The notes: generated from the letters alone by a model not told the origin. A stretch of 64,000 nucleotides of DNA from Cohnella fermenti (GCF_004801405.1 NZ_SSOB01000024.1:1-64000); one strand, 5' to 3'. Counted from the stretch's first letter, positions 34,519 through 45,445 are shown. A program made the numbers and translations.

Positions 34519-37500
34519 TCACGACCGCTGAGGAATGACGAAGGAGACGACGGTCGCCTCCCCCGGCACGCTCCGGATAGACAGACCTTGGCCGTATGCC
34601 TGGATCAGACGGCGATTCGTGTTGGCAATGCCGATTCCGGGGCGCGAGGGGTCGGGACGGTTCAGCAGCCGTTCGATCAGATCGGCAGGCATGCCGATGC
34701 CGTTGTCCCGGACTGCGACGGACACGCCGTCCGCCGTGAGCCTCACGGTCAGCCGCAGCATCCCGCCGCCTGCCTTCTTCAACAGTCCGTGCCGAACCGC
34801 ATTCTCCACGAGCGGCTGAATCAATAGCGGCGGGAGGGACAAGCGAATGTCCGGTTCGATCTCCTGAACGACCGAGAGCCTGTCTCCGAATCGCTCCTGC
34901 TCGATGTACAAATAAGCGCGCACAAGCTCCAGCTCATGCTCCAGATCCACCATTGCCCCCGTGTTCGAGTAATCGAAGCTGATTCGCAGGAAGGATGTGA
35001 AGGCCTCGCCGAACTTGCGCATCTTCTCTGTATCCATCTCGCCGAGAGCAATCAGGGAATTGATCGTATTAAACAGGAAGTGAGGTTTGATCTGTGCTTG
35101 CAGGTAGGCCGCTTCCATCCGCAGCCGCTCCGCCAGCGAACGCTTTAACGCAATAAGCGAACGGATTCGGTACTTCAGCTCCGTCGCATCCGCAGGCTTG
35201 GTTACATAGTCGTTGGCCCCGACGAGGAAGCCGGAATACATGTCCGCCGGTTGGCCGCGCGCCGTCAGCAGCAGCACCGGCAGCTCGGAGACGGAACGGC
35301 GCTCCCGCACCTTCTCCGTCAGCTCGTAGCCCGACATGCCCGGCATCATCACATCCGCAATCAGCAAGTCCCAATCTCCGTCGGCCAGCCATTCCAACGC
35401 CTCGCGGCCCGATGTTGCCTTGGTGACGTTATAGGGTTCCGTTGACAAAATGCCCGCCAGCACATTGAGATTAACCGGGTCGTCGTCGACAATCAGAATG
35501 CGGATCGGGGCATCCGGCGAACGGAGCCAATCCGGCAGCGCGATCCGGGCGGTCTGCCCCCCGACGTCATCGCCCGGAGAACGGGACATGGCCGCCGCCG
35601 ACATGGCCGTCATCGCCGCCCCTTCAGGCGCCGCCGTCTCGAGCCGCGCCGCCACCGCCGTCGTTGCCGCCGTCTCCGCCGCCGCATCCGCCACAGGCAG
35701 GCGGAAGAGGAACGCCGAACCGCGCCCCGGCTCCGACTGTACGATCAGCTCGCTTCCGTGCAGCTCTACCAGTTGCTTGCAGATGCTCATGCCGAGGCCA
35801 AGCCCCCGACCGTCGCTGCGGTTGTTCGTTCCCTGCACATAAGGGACGAACAGGCCGGCCAACGTCTCTTCATCCATGCCGACGCCGGTGTCGACGACTC
35901 GGACTTCGACCTGCCCGTTCAGCAGCTTCGCCGCCACCGTGATTTCGCCTTCTTCGGTGAATTTGTAAGCATTGTGCAGCAGGTTATAAACAATCTGCAT
36001 GAACCGCTGCTCGTCCGCCCACACGGGAGGCAGCGAGCGATCCAGCGCAAGGCGAAGCCGAACGGGCCTGCCCTCGGCCATATAGTCCAGCATGCCGGCA
36101 ACCCCCGGCACGACGGCATGAAGATTAAGCGGCTCCGGATGGAGCACAATGCGGTGCTCGCGAAGCTGGGCCAGATCCAGCAGGTCGTCGAGCAGCCTGG
36201 ACATGCGCCGGCTGACCGTTCCGACCAGCTCCAGCGCCTGCCGGCTCTCCGCCTCCAGCTTGTCCTGTTCCCGCGCATATACGCTGTTGGACAAATTCAT
36301 GATGCCGTGCAGAGGAGTTCTCAGCTCATGCGAAGTGTTCGCCAGGAATTGATCCTTCATCCGATCGGCGATCTTTAACTGCTCGTACAACCGCTCCACT
36401 TCGTCGGAGTTCCGAATATACTTTTTGAACCAATACACGGAGAACGCCGTAACGGCAATAATCAGGTCGAGCGGATAATACACGCTTGACGGCTCGACAT
36501 AACCGATCTCGTTGGTCCATATTAAATTGGACATGATGCACACGGCGGATATCAGAATAAAGTGGATATCCTTATCTTCCGACTTGCCGAATACGAGCTT
36601 CCCCACAGCCGCTGCAAACCAAACAAGCGGGATTAGAAAAGCAAGCGTATAAACGCCCGTATCCAGCATCCGGTTCACCGCCGATATCGGCAAGAGCGCG
36701 GTGCCGAGGCCAAGAATCAGCAGCATAGCCGTGTAAGCTTTGAGTCCAATGCCGATCTTCCGGATACCCGCGAACTTTCGATACATGAGCAGCACCGAAT
36801 AATTTTGCAGCATGACGGCCAGTACCCGAATCTTGATGCTCCACGAGTAATTGAGCGGCATCCACATCGCCAACACTTTGTCATGCCCGCCGGCGACAAC
36901 AAGGCCGACCGACACATAGATAAGACCGCTGATCAGAAGAGAACGATTCTGCGGCTTATACGCATAGACGATGCCGGCGTACAAGCCGTGCAGCAGCATG
37001 ATCAGCAGCGTCATCAGTTGGAAGTCGATTGAATGGCTTCTGCTCGACTCGATGTCCGACTGCAGCCCGAACAGCACGGGGCGGATAACCCCGCCCGACA
37101 GCGGCGATTCATAATTGGTCACGCGCAGCAGCAGTTCAATCTCGGTGGCATCCTCTTGATAGTAGGTCGCCGTATAAGAGACGTTATTCGGCTTGTAGGT
37201 GTCCCGATCGGCCGTTACCGTCCCGGAGCCTCCCGCGATCTCGCCGTTCACTTCGGCTTCGGAGGAGCTCTTGACGCTGGCAATCGAGAATGCGATCGGT
37301 TGCTTCAGCGGATCGACAAGAACCCGCAGCCGGTACGTGCCGTAGCCGTAGGCGCTGCCCGAACCTTGCTGTTCCGGGCCGGACGGGCCTGATGAGCCGG
37401 ATGGGCTGAACGGTGTCCCCCAGTTGCCGGGAACTTGAATGGTCTGCCGCGGCCGAGCCTCCGATGGAAGCTCCCCGCTGGACAGCAGTTGCCCCGGATA

Positions 37501-37710
37501 CCACTCCCATTCCCCGTTCAGCCTCATCGGCCCGGTTGTCTCCCAATCGACTCCGCGCAGATCGAGTACGCCGTCCGTTATCGGCGGGGGGCGGTCCATC
37601 GGGAACAGCACCGCGGCCCACAGCCAGCGCAGACCGAACAGCAGACCGAACAACAGGATGCACAATATTAGTTTTCTGTATTTTCCGAAGTGGGATGCTC
37701 TAGTGTCCAT
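34519..37710 (-). CDS. Hybrid sensor kinase with two kinase cores (7TM-DISM / HisKA / REC / LytS-type)
   Basis: A 1063-residue membrane kinase. An N-terminal helix and an extracellular jelly-roll-like domain (about 40-230) are followed by a 7TM-DISM type block of seven helices (about 235-430). Then come HisKA with SHELRTPLHG near 463, a HATPase (GRGLGLGMSICKQLVELHG), a receiver domain from about 737 with LLIADVMMPGMSG, and a second kinase of the LytS/YesM type (AQIKPHFLFNTINS near 875, then LLIQPLVENAVRHG and DNGIGMP). Two different kinase mechanisms thus sit in one chain. It is divergent from the SLH glycosidase gene and next to a sugar locus, so it may sense carbohydrate or cell-wall signals. 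No separate response regulator adjoins it. Confidence 0.85.
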   Translation of the reverse strand: MDTRASHFGKYRKLILCILLFGLLFGLRWLWAAVLFPMDRPPPITDGVLDLRGVDWETTGPMRLNGEWEWYPGQLLSSGELPSEARPRQTIQVPGNWGTPFSPSGSSGPSGPEQQGSGSAYGYGTYRLRVLVDPLKQPIAFSIASVKSSSEAEVNGEIAGGSGTVTADRDTYKPNNVSYTATYYQEDATEIELLLRVTNYESPLSGGVIRPVLFGLQSDIESSRSHSIDFQLMTLLIMLLHGLYAGIVYAYKPQNRSLLISGLIYVSVGLVVAGGHDKVLAMWMPLNYSWSIKIRVLAVMLQNYSVLLMYRKFAGIRKIGIGLKAYTAMLLILGLGTALLPISAVNRMLDTGVYTLAFLIPLVWFAAAVGKLVFGKSEDKDIHFILISAVCIMSNLIWTNEIGYVEPSSVYYPLDLIIAVTAFSVYWFKKYIRNSDEVERLYEQLKIADRMKDQFLANTSHELRTPLHGIMNLSNSVYAREQDKLEAESRQALELVGTVSRRMSRLLDDLLDLAQLREHRIVLHPEPLNLHAVVPGVAGMLDYMAEGRPVRLRLALDRSLPPVWADEQRFMQIVYNLLHNAYKFTEEGEITVAAKLLNGQVEVRVVDTGVGMDEETLAGLFVPYVQGTNNRSDGRGLGLGMSICKQLVELHGSELIVQSEPGRGSAFLFRLPVADAAAETAATTAVAARLETAAPEGAAMTAMSAAAMSRSPGDDVGGQTARIALPDWLRSPDAPIRILIVDDDPVNLNVLAGILSTEPYNVTKATSGREALEWLADGDWDLLIADVMMPGMSGYELTEKVRERRSVSELPVLLLTARGQPADMYSGFLVGANDYVTKPADATELKYRIRSLIALKRSLAERLRMEAAYLQAQIKPHFLFNTINSLIALGEMDTEKMRKFGEAFTSFLRISFDYSNTGAMVDLEHELELVRAYLYIEQERFGDRLSVVQEIEPDIRLSLPPLLIQPLVENAVRHGLLKKAGGGMLRLTVRLTADGVSVAVRDNGIGMPADLIERLLNRPDPSRPGIGIANTNRRLIQAYGQGLSIRSVPGEATVVSFVIPQRS

Positions 37711-38105
37711 ATGTCATGATTCGACAGCCTCCCGGCATAATCCTTGTTCTCCGGAGCGCCTGTGTGCCGGATTTTCCTTCGGGATCGCCCGATGGCTGCG
37801 ACATGCGATTGAATGGGTTGAGCGAGGGCCCAAGCTGCCAACTATTCCTGTTCAATAGAAGGAATGTGCCAAGTTTTGTTATGTCCCTTTACAAGTTTCG
37901 TTCCTGTTCGGTCGGATGCCGGCATTGCTACAATGAGGGGGATCGCGGGATCGAACGATAATGTCGAGGAGGTCGAAGATTGACAGAGAGAGAAAGCCCG
38001 CGCTTGAACAGTCATGTTCATACCGAATTGGAAGCGCTGCCAAGTCTTCCGTACACGGAAGGCGGCAAGCAGAAGCGGAACGCAAACCGCTGGAGGAGGA
38101 ACAAG
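37711..38105. other. Divergent intergenic region
   Basis: This 395-base region separates the divergent hybrid kinase and SLH glycosidase genes, so promoters for both must lie here. TACAAT at 37929-37934 is a possible -10 box for the rightward gene but no good -35 box pairs with it. TTCCT / AGGAA at 37845-37864 is a small inverted repeat. An open frame from 37980 precedes the glycosidase ATG but has no signal peptide or binding site. Confidence 0.4.
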
Positions 38106-41100
38106 ATGTCACATTGGACACGCAAATGGACGGCGGCCGCGCTGGCTTGGGCCATTGTATTCGCCAGCCTGGCCGCAGTCGGCCCGTCGAAGGCGTCGGC
38201 CGCGATCGGCGATGCCATTGTTATCGACTACGGCGATGCCGGCTATGTCGAATCGGCGGCCGGAGCTTGGGCGGAATCCGGTTACACGGGGTATGCGGGC
38301 AGCACAACCCGCTATGCCAGCGAAGCGGGCAATATGGCGGCGTATGCCAGATGGACGCCGGAGCTCGCGGAGAGCGGGGAATATACGGTTGCCTTCTACC
38401 GTATCGTAGATCCTTCCACAGACCCGGCGGCCGCGATTACGATCTCGCATGCGGACGGAACCGACGTGCAGGTCATTAACGGAAGCGTCGGGACAAGCGG
38501 TTGGGTCATCCTGGGCACTTATCGGTTTGACGCCGGGAGCGCAGGCTACGTGCAACTGAACAAGGGAACGTCGAATACCCGCTTGCGCGCGGACGCCGTG
38601 CGGTTCGTCCAGGTGGCGGACATCGACAACACGCGCTTCTATCCTTCCGACGATACGTATGTCAACGGCGGGGCGCAGAGCGCGGCCAACTTCGGCTCAG
38701 CAGCCGAGCTGCTGGTGAAGAAGGATACAGCGGAATACACCCGCGAAGCCTACATGAAGTTCAACCTGAACGGCTATGACGGTCCCGTCGGCGCGGCCAA
38801 GCTGGTCTTCTACGGCGCGATTACCGATGCGACGGGAAGCGATATCGGGCTTCGCCTGTATGCGACGGGGGACGAGGATTGGCAGGAGGGGGCGGTGACG
38901 TGGGACGCCGGAAGGCCGGCGGCAGCCGATTATGTCGCCTCCGCGCAGCTTCATTCCGACAACCAGTCGTACGCCTGGTACGAGGTCGATGTGACCGCAT
39001 ACGCGAGAGCGCAAGCGGCGGCGGGGAAGCCGGTCAGCCTGCTGTTCAGGCAGGAGGAGGACAAGGGGTTGCTCGTGCGGATCAAAAGCAAGGAAAGCGG
39101 CGAATACGCGCCATACCTGCAAATATCGCGCAGCCCGGCCGATCCCTCCGCCCCCGCTTGGCCGTCTGACAGCACGCTGACGGCCGATACCAGCGGAGAC
39201 GAGACAAGCGTAGCGCTGACCTGGACGCCGGCGGGCGGCGATGTCGAGACGGCAGGCTACAGACTGTATAAGAACGGAGCGCCGATCGCCTCGGTCAGCG
39301 GAGCCACGTACAGCTATACGGCGATCGGACTGGAGATGAACACCGCCTACACGTTCAAGATCGAAGCGATAAGCGGGGACGGCAACGAGAGCAAGGATGG
39401 TCCGTTCCGCACGGCGACGACGCGCAGAATCGCCCTGGAACAGACGACGCTTGGCAACGTGTTCCTCGATAATGAGCCGGCCCAGTTCCGATTCGCGACC
39501 GACCGCGAGTCGCTGGCCTGGACGGTGCGGGATGTGCAGGGCCGGGAGGTCGCTTCGGGCAGCGAGGCCAACAGCGGCTCCGAGCTGGTGCTTGAGATTC
39601 CGATGACGCAGAAGGGATACTTCGTGCTGGAGGCGACTCTGGAATCGCCGGGACGCAGTCCGGCTGCAATCAAGACGGAATTCGCCGTCCTGTCGGCCTA
39701 CGACTGGAGCGGGGCGTCCCCGTCGCCCTTCGGGTTCAATACGCACCTGTCCAGCGTGGCTGTCGGCTGGTCGCCGCTGCTGGCCGAGCTTGCGGCCAAG
39801 GCCGGGGCGACGACGGTCCGGGACGGTCTCTATTGGGCAACGGTGGAGAAGACGGCCGGGCAATATGCGTTTAACGCCGATTACACGAATACGATGAACC
39901 AGATTGCCGCGAACGGACTGCAGCCGCTCATCATGCTCGGTCTGGAGAACCCGTTGTACGACGGCGGCAGCACGACGTATTCGGAGGAGGGCCGAGAGGC
40001 TTTTGCCAACTACGGTCTCGCCTCGATTGCGCAATTCCCGGATCAGATCGCCTGGGTGGAGATCTGGAATGAATTCAATATTCCGGGCTATGGCGACCGG
40101 GGCAACGGTCCGGCGGATTCCAAGCCCGAGGTTTATTACGAGCTGCTTAAGATCAGCTACGAAACGATTAAAGCCGCCCATCCGGACGTAACGGTGGTCG
40201 GGATGGCTGCGGCAGGCGTGCCGCTCGACTGGATAGAAGAGTTGTTTAAGCTGGGCGCGCTCGATTATATGGACGTCATATCGATTCATCCGTACCAGCA
40301 GCCCAAGGCGCCGGAAGCGATGATCTCGCAATTGGAGGCGCTGAAGGCGCTCGTGCTGGCATACAATGACGGGCAGTCCAAGCCGATATGGTCCTCGGAG
40401 ATCGGCTGGCCGACGCATAGCGGCAGCGCGATCGACGAGAAGACGCAAGCCGATTATCTGGTTCGGAGCTACGTGATTCAACTGGCGCAAGGGGTCGAGA
40501 AAATATACTGGTACGATCTGATGAACGACGGCACCGATCCGGATGTGGACGAGAATAACTTCGGCGTTATCCGCAATCGGAACGACAGCATGGGTTCGTT
40601 CGTGCCGAAGCCCGCCTATGCGGCCTACGCCGCGATGACCCGCCAGTTGACGGGCTGGGAATTTATCGCCAAGGACGAGACGGCAAGCGGTCTGTCGAGC
40701 TATGTGTTCGGCCGCGGCGACGAGCGGCAGCGAGCTTTATGGTCGCTGGGCCAAACGACGGTTGCGCTAACGGCCGACGGGCCTCTGCAGGTGACCGATA
40801 TGATGGGCAATACGGAGGTTTATGTCCCTTATCGGGGCAAGGTGTACTTGACGTTGAGCGGCGAGCCGATCTACGTGCAAGGCGCGGTGACGAACGTGGA
40901 GGAGGACGCCACCTTCCGTCTGAGCGGGGACTATGGCATGATCGGAGATCCCGCGAAGATGACACTGGAGGTCTCGAACCTCGGGGACGCGGACATTGAC
41001 GCCGCCCTCGCCGTCGAAGGCGGCGAATACGAGGTGCTGGCCGCGGCCGGAAGCGCGGTAAGCATCGACGTAACGCTCCCCGCCGTCGACAGCCCCGGCA

Positions 41101-43286
41101 TTCGTTATGTGTCCGGTCGGCTGGAGGCGGGCGGCAGCCCGTTCGGCCGTCTCGATGCGAGCATCGAGACGATCTATCCGGGACAGGTCAGCTTCTGGCC
41201 CGTGATGGACGAAGCGACGGGAAGCAAGCTGCTTCGCTTTGCCCTGAGCAACCGTTCGGACAGCCGCCCGCTCGCCTTCGAACGTATCGACTGGGAAGTC
41301 GGCGAGCAGAACGGGAGCAGCGAGATCGGACTGGAGCTGCCTCCCGGCGAGACGCAGCAGTTCGATGTTCCGCTGGACGAGAATACGGAGCGTGCCGTGA
41401 CGTATCCGGCGGCGGTCACTGTCGTCATCGCCGGACAACCGGCTTATATGTATCAAGGCCAGTTGGACTTCAACCTTGCGCCGTATGCGTCGATTGAACC
41501 GGACGGAATCGTCGATCGGCCGGACGAGACGCCTGCGATCGAGCTGGATCGGGGCACCGTCGTCATGACGGGATACGGCGGCAGCGACGATCTGAGCGGC
41601 AAGGTCTGGCTCTCCTACGATAAGGACTACTTGTTTATGAGCGCGCTTGTTCATGATGACGTCCATGCGGTTCCCGCGTCCGGGTCGGACATATGGCAGA
41701 ACGACAGCATTCAGTTCTCGTTCGCCTCCGGCCTGCCGCAATCCGGGCTGCAATGGTATGAATACGGCATATCGTCCACTGCCGCCGGTGCGCAGATCTA
41801 TCGCTGGCTTGCGCCTTCCGGGCTGGCAACGGGGGATCAGACCGGGAGCGGCGAGCTTCGGATAGAGCGGGACGAGGAACAGAAGCAGACCGTGTACGAG
41901 CTTGCGCTGCCATGGTCTTCGATTCCGACCGTCGATCCGGAGAACAGCGACGGCATCAGCTTCTCCCTGCTCGTCAACGACAATGACGGCAGCGGCCGGA
42001 AAGGGTTTATCGAATGGGGCTCGGGCATCGGCGTTGACAAGAACCCCGCCAAGTTCAGAACCGTGCAATGGGGAGCGCCGCCTAACGAAGATCCGCAAGA
42101 GCCGGAGGAGCCGCAAGACCCGCAAGACCCTGAAGAGCCGTCCAACCCGTCCAATCCGTCCAATCCGTCGAACCCACCCAACCCGGGGCTCCCTGCGGAC
42201 TACGACAGCGGAAGCGGCAGCGGCGGGGAAGCCGGGGGGCTGCAACTGCAAGTCAACACGCCGTATGCGGGACTGCAACTGCATCTGGACCCGGCGACGC
42301 TTATCCCGAACTACAGCGGGATTCTGCGAAGTCTGAACCTGGACCCGGAACGGGTGAGATTGCAAGTTGCGCTTACGGACCAATCGGGGAATGCGGACAT
42401 CTCTGCGGCATTCCGGCGCAGCCTGCCGTCGGGTACGCCGCTTGGCGGCATCGTGGCGTACGGATTGACCGTTGCGGACAGCCGGACCGGCGAGCCGCTT
42501 GAGCTTGCGGACGGGCTTGCCGGCAGCCTGCCGAAGGTGATCCCGCTGCCGCCGGATGTCGAAGCGCTGCCGGAGCGTTGGGGCGTCTTCCGTTACGACG
42601 AGAACAACGGCAGCTTCGATTTTGTTCCGGCAACGTCCGTACAGGGCGAAGGGGAGGATGAAGGGAGATGGTTCCTTCTCGTCCGGGATGCCCGAGACGG
42701 CGTATATGCAGCGGTCCGCAACGAGCCGGTATTTGCCGATATTGCCCGGCACTGGGGCGAGTCTGCAATCATGACTGCAGCGGCCAAAGGGCTGTTGCAG
42801 GGTGTCGGCAACGGGCAATTCGCGCCGGATCGGCCGGTGACGCGGGCCGAATTCGCCACGATGCTCGTGCGAGCGTTGGGAGGCGCGGCGAACGGAGGGC
42901 AAGCCGCGGCGTCTTATGACGATGTCGACGCAAGCGCCTGGTATGCGAACGAGATTGCCGCCGCGCGGAAGCTGGGGCTGCTCCTCTTCGCCGACGGTTC
43001 GAGCTTTGCTCCCGGCCAGACGCTTGTGCGCGAGGAGATGGCCGCGATGCTGGCCGCCGCGCTGGAGCTTGGCGGCTTGCAGCCGACCGATGCGGGGCTT
43101 CCGAACCGCTATGCGGATATCAAGGCGGCGGATCAGGCTTATGTACAGGCGATCGACGCCGTATCGCAGCTTGGCATCATGAACGGAACTTCGGCCGCGA
43201 GCTTCGCCCCCAAGGCAGCGACGACGCGCGCCCAGGCGGCTGCCGCGCTGCTTCGGTGGCTGCGCGCATCCGGCATGATCGATTGA
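38106..43286 (+). CDS. SLH-anchored multidomain clan GH-A glycoside hydrolase
   Basis: A 1726-residue secreted enzyme held on the cell surface. In order: signal peptide (cleavage near KASA-AIG), a golvesin/xanthan-lyase-like beta domain (about 35-165), a DNRLRE/CBM96-like domain (about 172-385), a fibronectin type III domain (about 355-455), a TIM-barrel hydrolase (about 535-860), a CBM9-like domain (about 1125-1323), a Pro-rich linker (PSNPSNPSNPP) and three SLH domains (about 1540-1722). Probable catalytic glutamates are in WVEIWNEFN near 654 (acid/base) and WSSEIGWP near 763 (nucleophile), as in clan GH-A. ATG 38106 follows GGAGGAGG. The polysaccharide target is not deducible. It is followed by a second secreted hydrolase and a sugar importer. 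Confidence 0.88.
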   Translation: MSHWTRKWTAAALAWAIVFASLAAVGPSKASAAIGDAIVIDYGDAGYVESAAGAWAESGYTGYAGSTTRYASEAGNMAAYARWTPELAESGEYTVAFYRIVDPSTDPAAAITISHADGTDVQVINGSVGTSGWVILGTYRFDAGSAGYVQLNKGTSNTRLRADAVRFVQVADIDNTRFYPSDDTYVNGGAQSAANFGSAAELLVKKDTAEYTREAYMKFNLNGYDGPVGAAKLVFYGAITDATGSDIGLRLYATGDEDWQEGAVTWDAGRPAAADYVASAQLHSDNQSYAWYEVDVTAYARAQAAAGKPVSLLFRQEEDKGLLVRIKSKESGEYAPYLQISRSPADPSAPAWPSDSTLTADTSGDETSVALTWTPAGGDVETAGYRLYKNGAPIASVSGATYSYTAIGLEMNTAYTFKIEAISGDGNESKDGPFRTATTRRIALEQTTLGNVFLDNEPAQFRFATDRESLAWTVRDVQGREVASGSEANSGSELVLEIPMTQKGYFVLEATLESPGRSPAAIKTEFAVLSAYDWSGASPSPFGFNTHLSSVAVGWSPLLAELAAKAGATTVRDGLYWATVEKTAGQYAFNADYTNTMNQIAANGLQPLIMLGLENPLYDGGSTTYSEEGREAFANYGLASIAQFPDQIAWVEIWNEFNIPGYGDRGNGPADSKPEVYYELLKISYETIKAAHPDVTVVGMAAAGVPLDWIEELFKLGALDYMDVISIHPYQQPKAPEAMISQLEALKALVLAYNDGQSKPIWSSEIGWPTHSGSAIDEKTQADYLVRSYVIQLAQGVEKIYWYDLMNDGTDPDVDENNFGVIRNRNDSMGSFVPKPAYAAYAAMTRQLTGWEFIAKDETASGLSSYVFGRGDERQRALWSLGQTTVALTADGPLQVTDMMGNTEVYVPYRGKVYLTLSGEPIYVQGAVTNVEEDATFRLSGDYGMIGDPAKMTLEVSNLGDADIDAALAVEGGEYEVLAAAGSAVSIDVTLPAVDSPGIRYVSGRLEAGGSPFGRLDASIETIYPGQVSFWPVMDEATGSKLLRFALSNRSDSRPLAFERIDWEVGEQNGSSEIGLELPPGETQQFDVPLDENTERAVTYPAAVTVVIAGQPAYMYQGQLDFNLAPYASIEPDGIVDRPDETPAIELDRGTVVMTGYGGSDDLSGKVWLSYDKDYLFMSALVHDDVHAVPASGSDIWQNDSIQFSFASGLPQSGLQWYEYGISSTAAGAQIYRWLAPSGLATGDQTGSGELRIERDEEQKQTVYELALPWSSIPTVDPENSDGISFSLLVNDNDGSGRKGFIEWGSGIGVDKNPAKFRTVQWGAPPNEDPQEPEEPQDPQDPEEPSNPSNPSNPSNPPNPGLPADYDSGSGSGGEAGGLQLQVNTPYAGLQLHLDPATLIPNYSGILRSLNLDPERVRLQVALTDQSGNADISAAFRRSLPSGTPLGGIVAYGLTVADSRTGEPLELADGLAGSLPKVIPLPPDVEALPERWGVFRYDENNGSFDFVPATSVQGEGEDEGRWFLLVRDARDGVYAAVRNEPVFADIARHWGESAIMTAAAKGLLQGVGNGQFAPDRPVTRAEFATMLVRALGGAANGGQAAASYDDVDASAWYANEIAAARKLGLLLFADGSSFAPGQTLVREEMAAMLAAALELGGLQPTDAGLPNRYADIKAADQAYVQAIDAVSQLGIMNGTSAASFAPKAATTRAQAAAALLRWLRASGMID

Positions 43287-43367
43287 CAGACAACGGGAAG
43301 GGGCGGCGCACCGGTCGGCAGACCGGTGCGCCGCTATGCACGAATAGGAATAAGGGGAGGATGGAGC

Positions 43368-45422
43368 ATGGTGAGATGGAGCAAGGCGATCGGCTTGTTG
43401 CTGGCGACGGTGCTTGCGCTGGGCTGCTTGCCGCAGACCTCGCGCGCGTCGGAGGACGTCATGTCTTATTTCGGAGTAAACGAGCATCCTCATATTTACA
43501 GCAATTATGCAGACATCATCGACCAGATGGCAAGCGAAGGAGTGAAGTGGGTTCGCATCTCGCCGGAGTGGAGAACCATTCAGCCGAACGATCCCGGCAC
43601 ATCGTCGAACGGCGGGTACAACGACGCGTATCTCGCCAAGCTCCAGGACATCGTCAATCGCTTGCGGGCGAACCGGATCGAGATTGTTTTCGTGCTGCTG
43701 GGCACCCCGATGTGGGCGTCGAGTCAGCCGAGCTCTCCGGATTTCGCCTTGTATCCTCCGGCGGATCTGGCCGATTGGGAGCAATACGTCAGCTTTATTA
43801 CAACTAAATTCAAGGACGCGAATCAACAGGATCAAATCAGCCGTTGGGAGGTTTGGAACGAGGAGGATTTCCCTGCGCACTTCAAAGGCAGCGTGGACGA
43901 TTACTGGAATCTGCTCACCCGCGCCTATAACGTGATCCACGATCCGTCCGTTCACGCCGTGCCGAACGATCAGAAGGTGCTCCTGGGCGGACTGGCCCTT
44001 ACGACGGACGGCGCGAACGAGAGCTATGCCTTCCTGGACAGTCTGATGTCCCAAATCAAGATTGCCAACCAAGGCACGCCATTTGATCTGATGAACGTTC
44101 ATCTATATGGGAACGGGAACACGCGCAACATCATCCGGAAGTACGAGACGGTTGTTGCGATGATGCAGAGCAGCGAGTATCAGTCCCTCTTCGCGGGCAG
44201 GAAAATATGGGTGACCGAGACGGGCATGTCGGCGTATCCGGATATGTATATTCCCGTATCCGACGAAGTGGACGCAGCCCAGTCCGCCGAATACCACAAG
44301 GCCGATTTTCTGGATCAGTTGTATACGCTTTACAGCCAATGGCCGGATATCGAGAAGGTGTTCTGGTACGTGTTCAAATCGACTTCGGGCAACAGCTCGA
44401 CCCCTACCGAGAATTATTACGGCTTGCTGGACGCCGATCTGAACCCGCTTCGGGCCAATTGGCATTACCAGGCCTCGGGAGGAGCCGCCAACGATCTGAG
44501 GAACCCCTTCAACCCGAACACGACGTTAACGGTGAACACGACCCCGTTTGACAGCGGCTTGGTCGTATCCGGGGCGGGGGCGTACCCGAAGGTTGCTGCG
44601 ACCAAAAGCGTCTATTTTGCCCTTAACGACAATTGGCTGAAGGACACGAACGGCGGACTCGATCCTGAAGTGACCATCGATGTCACCTACCTCGATTCCG
44701 GCACCGGCACGTTTGCTTTGGAATACGACTCTGCTGCGGGATCGGACACCGCCTCGATTTTCCAAAGAGCCTATACGAACGAAGCGACTCCCCGAGGCAG
44801 CATTGCGCTGACGAACGGCGGCGACCTTCGCACCGTAACGTTCAGAATCACGGATGCCAAATTCGGCAACAGACAATACGGCGCAGGCGACTTCCGCATC
44901 CGGACAGGGAGCGAGGACGTCTTCTTCGATTCGGTTGTCGTGAAGAAGCGGAGCAATCAGGCGAAGGCGGTGATGAACCGGTACAATCAATTCAAATTCA
45001 TGGAGCCGGTGCTGAAGACGGACGCTGCGAATACCGCTTATACCGTGCTGATGAAGGATTACCCGGATGCGAATAACGAAGCGCTGGACGCAAGGAAGGT
45101 TCCGAACGGACACTTCTTGAGTCTCCGGGTATCGGGAGCCATCGCCGGGAAGGACGATCATACGCTGATCGTCACCATTCGTTATCTGGATCGCGGCAAC
45201 GGGCTGATCCGGGTCGATTACAATAGTACGGATTCCGACAGCATGTCCTCGTACACGATTCAGAAGACGAATACGAACCTGTGGCGAAGCTATACGAAGA
45301 CGATTGCGGACGCAAGCTTTGACGGAGCGTTGACCGAGCATGCCGACATCCGGATCAGCAGCCTGCAGGATGCCAACGCGGGAGACGAATATATCCGCTC
45401 CATCGAAGTCGTCAAGCCCTGA
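43368..45422 (+). CDS. Secreted GH39-like glycoside hydrolase
   Basis: A 684-residue secreted enzyme with a signal peptide (cleavage near SRASEDV) and no SLH or LPXTG anchor. The catalytic barrel (about 30-370) is GH39/GH5-like: GVKWVRISPEWRTIQP, acid/base glutamate in RWEVWNEEDFP near 161, and nucleophile glutamate in IWVTETGMSAYP near 282. The remaining 300 residues form two beta-sandwich repeats of similar layout (VTIDVTYLDSGTGTFALEYD, and VTIRYLDRGNGLIRVDYN), probably carbohydrate-binding. ATG 43368 lies 8 bases after GGGGAGG. It begins 82 bases after the anchored hydrolase in the same direction, so both probably act on one polymer. Confidence 0.85.
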   Translation: MVRWSKAIGLLLATVLALGCLPQTSRASEDVMSYFGVNEHPHIYSNYADIIDQMASEGVKWVRISPEWRTIQPNDPGTSSNGGYNDAYLAKLQDIVNRLRANRIEIVFVLLGTPMWASSQPSSPDFALYPPADLADWEQYVSFITTKFKDANQQDQISRWEVWNEEDFPAHFKGSVDDYWNLLTRAYNVIHDPSVHAVPNDQKVLLGGLALTTDGANESYAFLDSLMSQIKIANQGTPFDLMNVHLYGNGNTRNIIRKYETVVAMMQSSEYQSLFAGRKIWVTETGMSAYPDMYIPVSDEVDAAQSAEYHKADFLDQLYTLYSQWPDIEKVFWYVFKSTSGNSSTPTENYYGLLDADLNPLRANWHYQASGGAANDLRNPFNPNTTLTVNTTPFDSGLVVSGAGAYPKVAATKSVYFALNDNWLKDTNGGLDPEVTIDVTYLDSGTGTFALEYDSAAGSDTASIFQRAYTNEATPRGSIALTNGGDLRTVTFRITDAKFGNRQYGAGDFRIRTGSEDVFFDSVVVKKRSNQAKAVMNRYNQFKFMEPVLKTDAANTAYTVLMKDYPDANNEALDARKVPNGHFLSLRVSGAIAGKDDHTLIVTIRYLDRGNGLIRVDYNSTDSDSMSSYTIQKTNTNLWRSYTKTIADASFDGALTEHADIRISSLQDANAGDEYIRSIEVVKP

Positions 45423-45445
45423 GCGAACGCGGGCGCGGGTTGCTA

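Noticed and set aside
40767..44102. 1111-residue minus-strand frame opposite the glycosidases
   Set aside because: Antisense of two real secreted enzymes with intact catalytic motifs.
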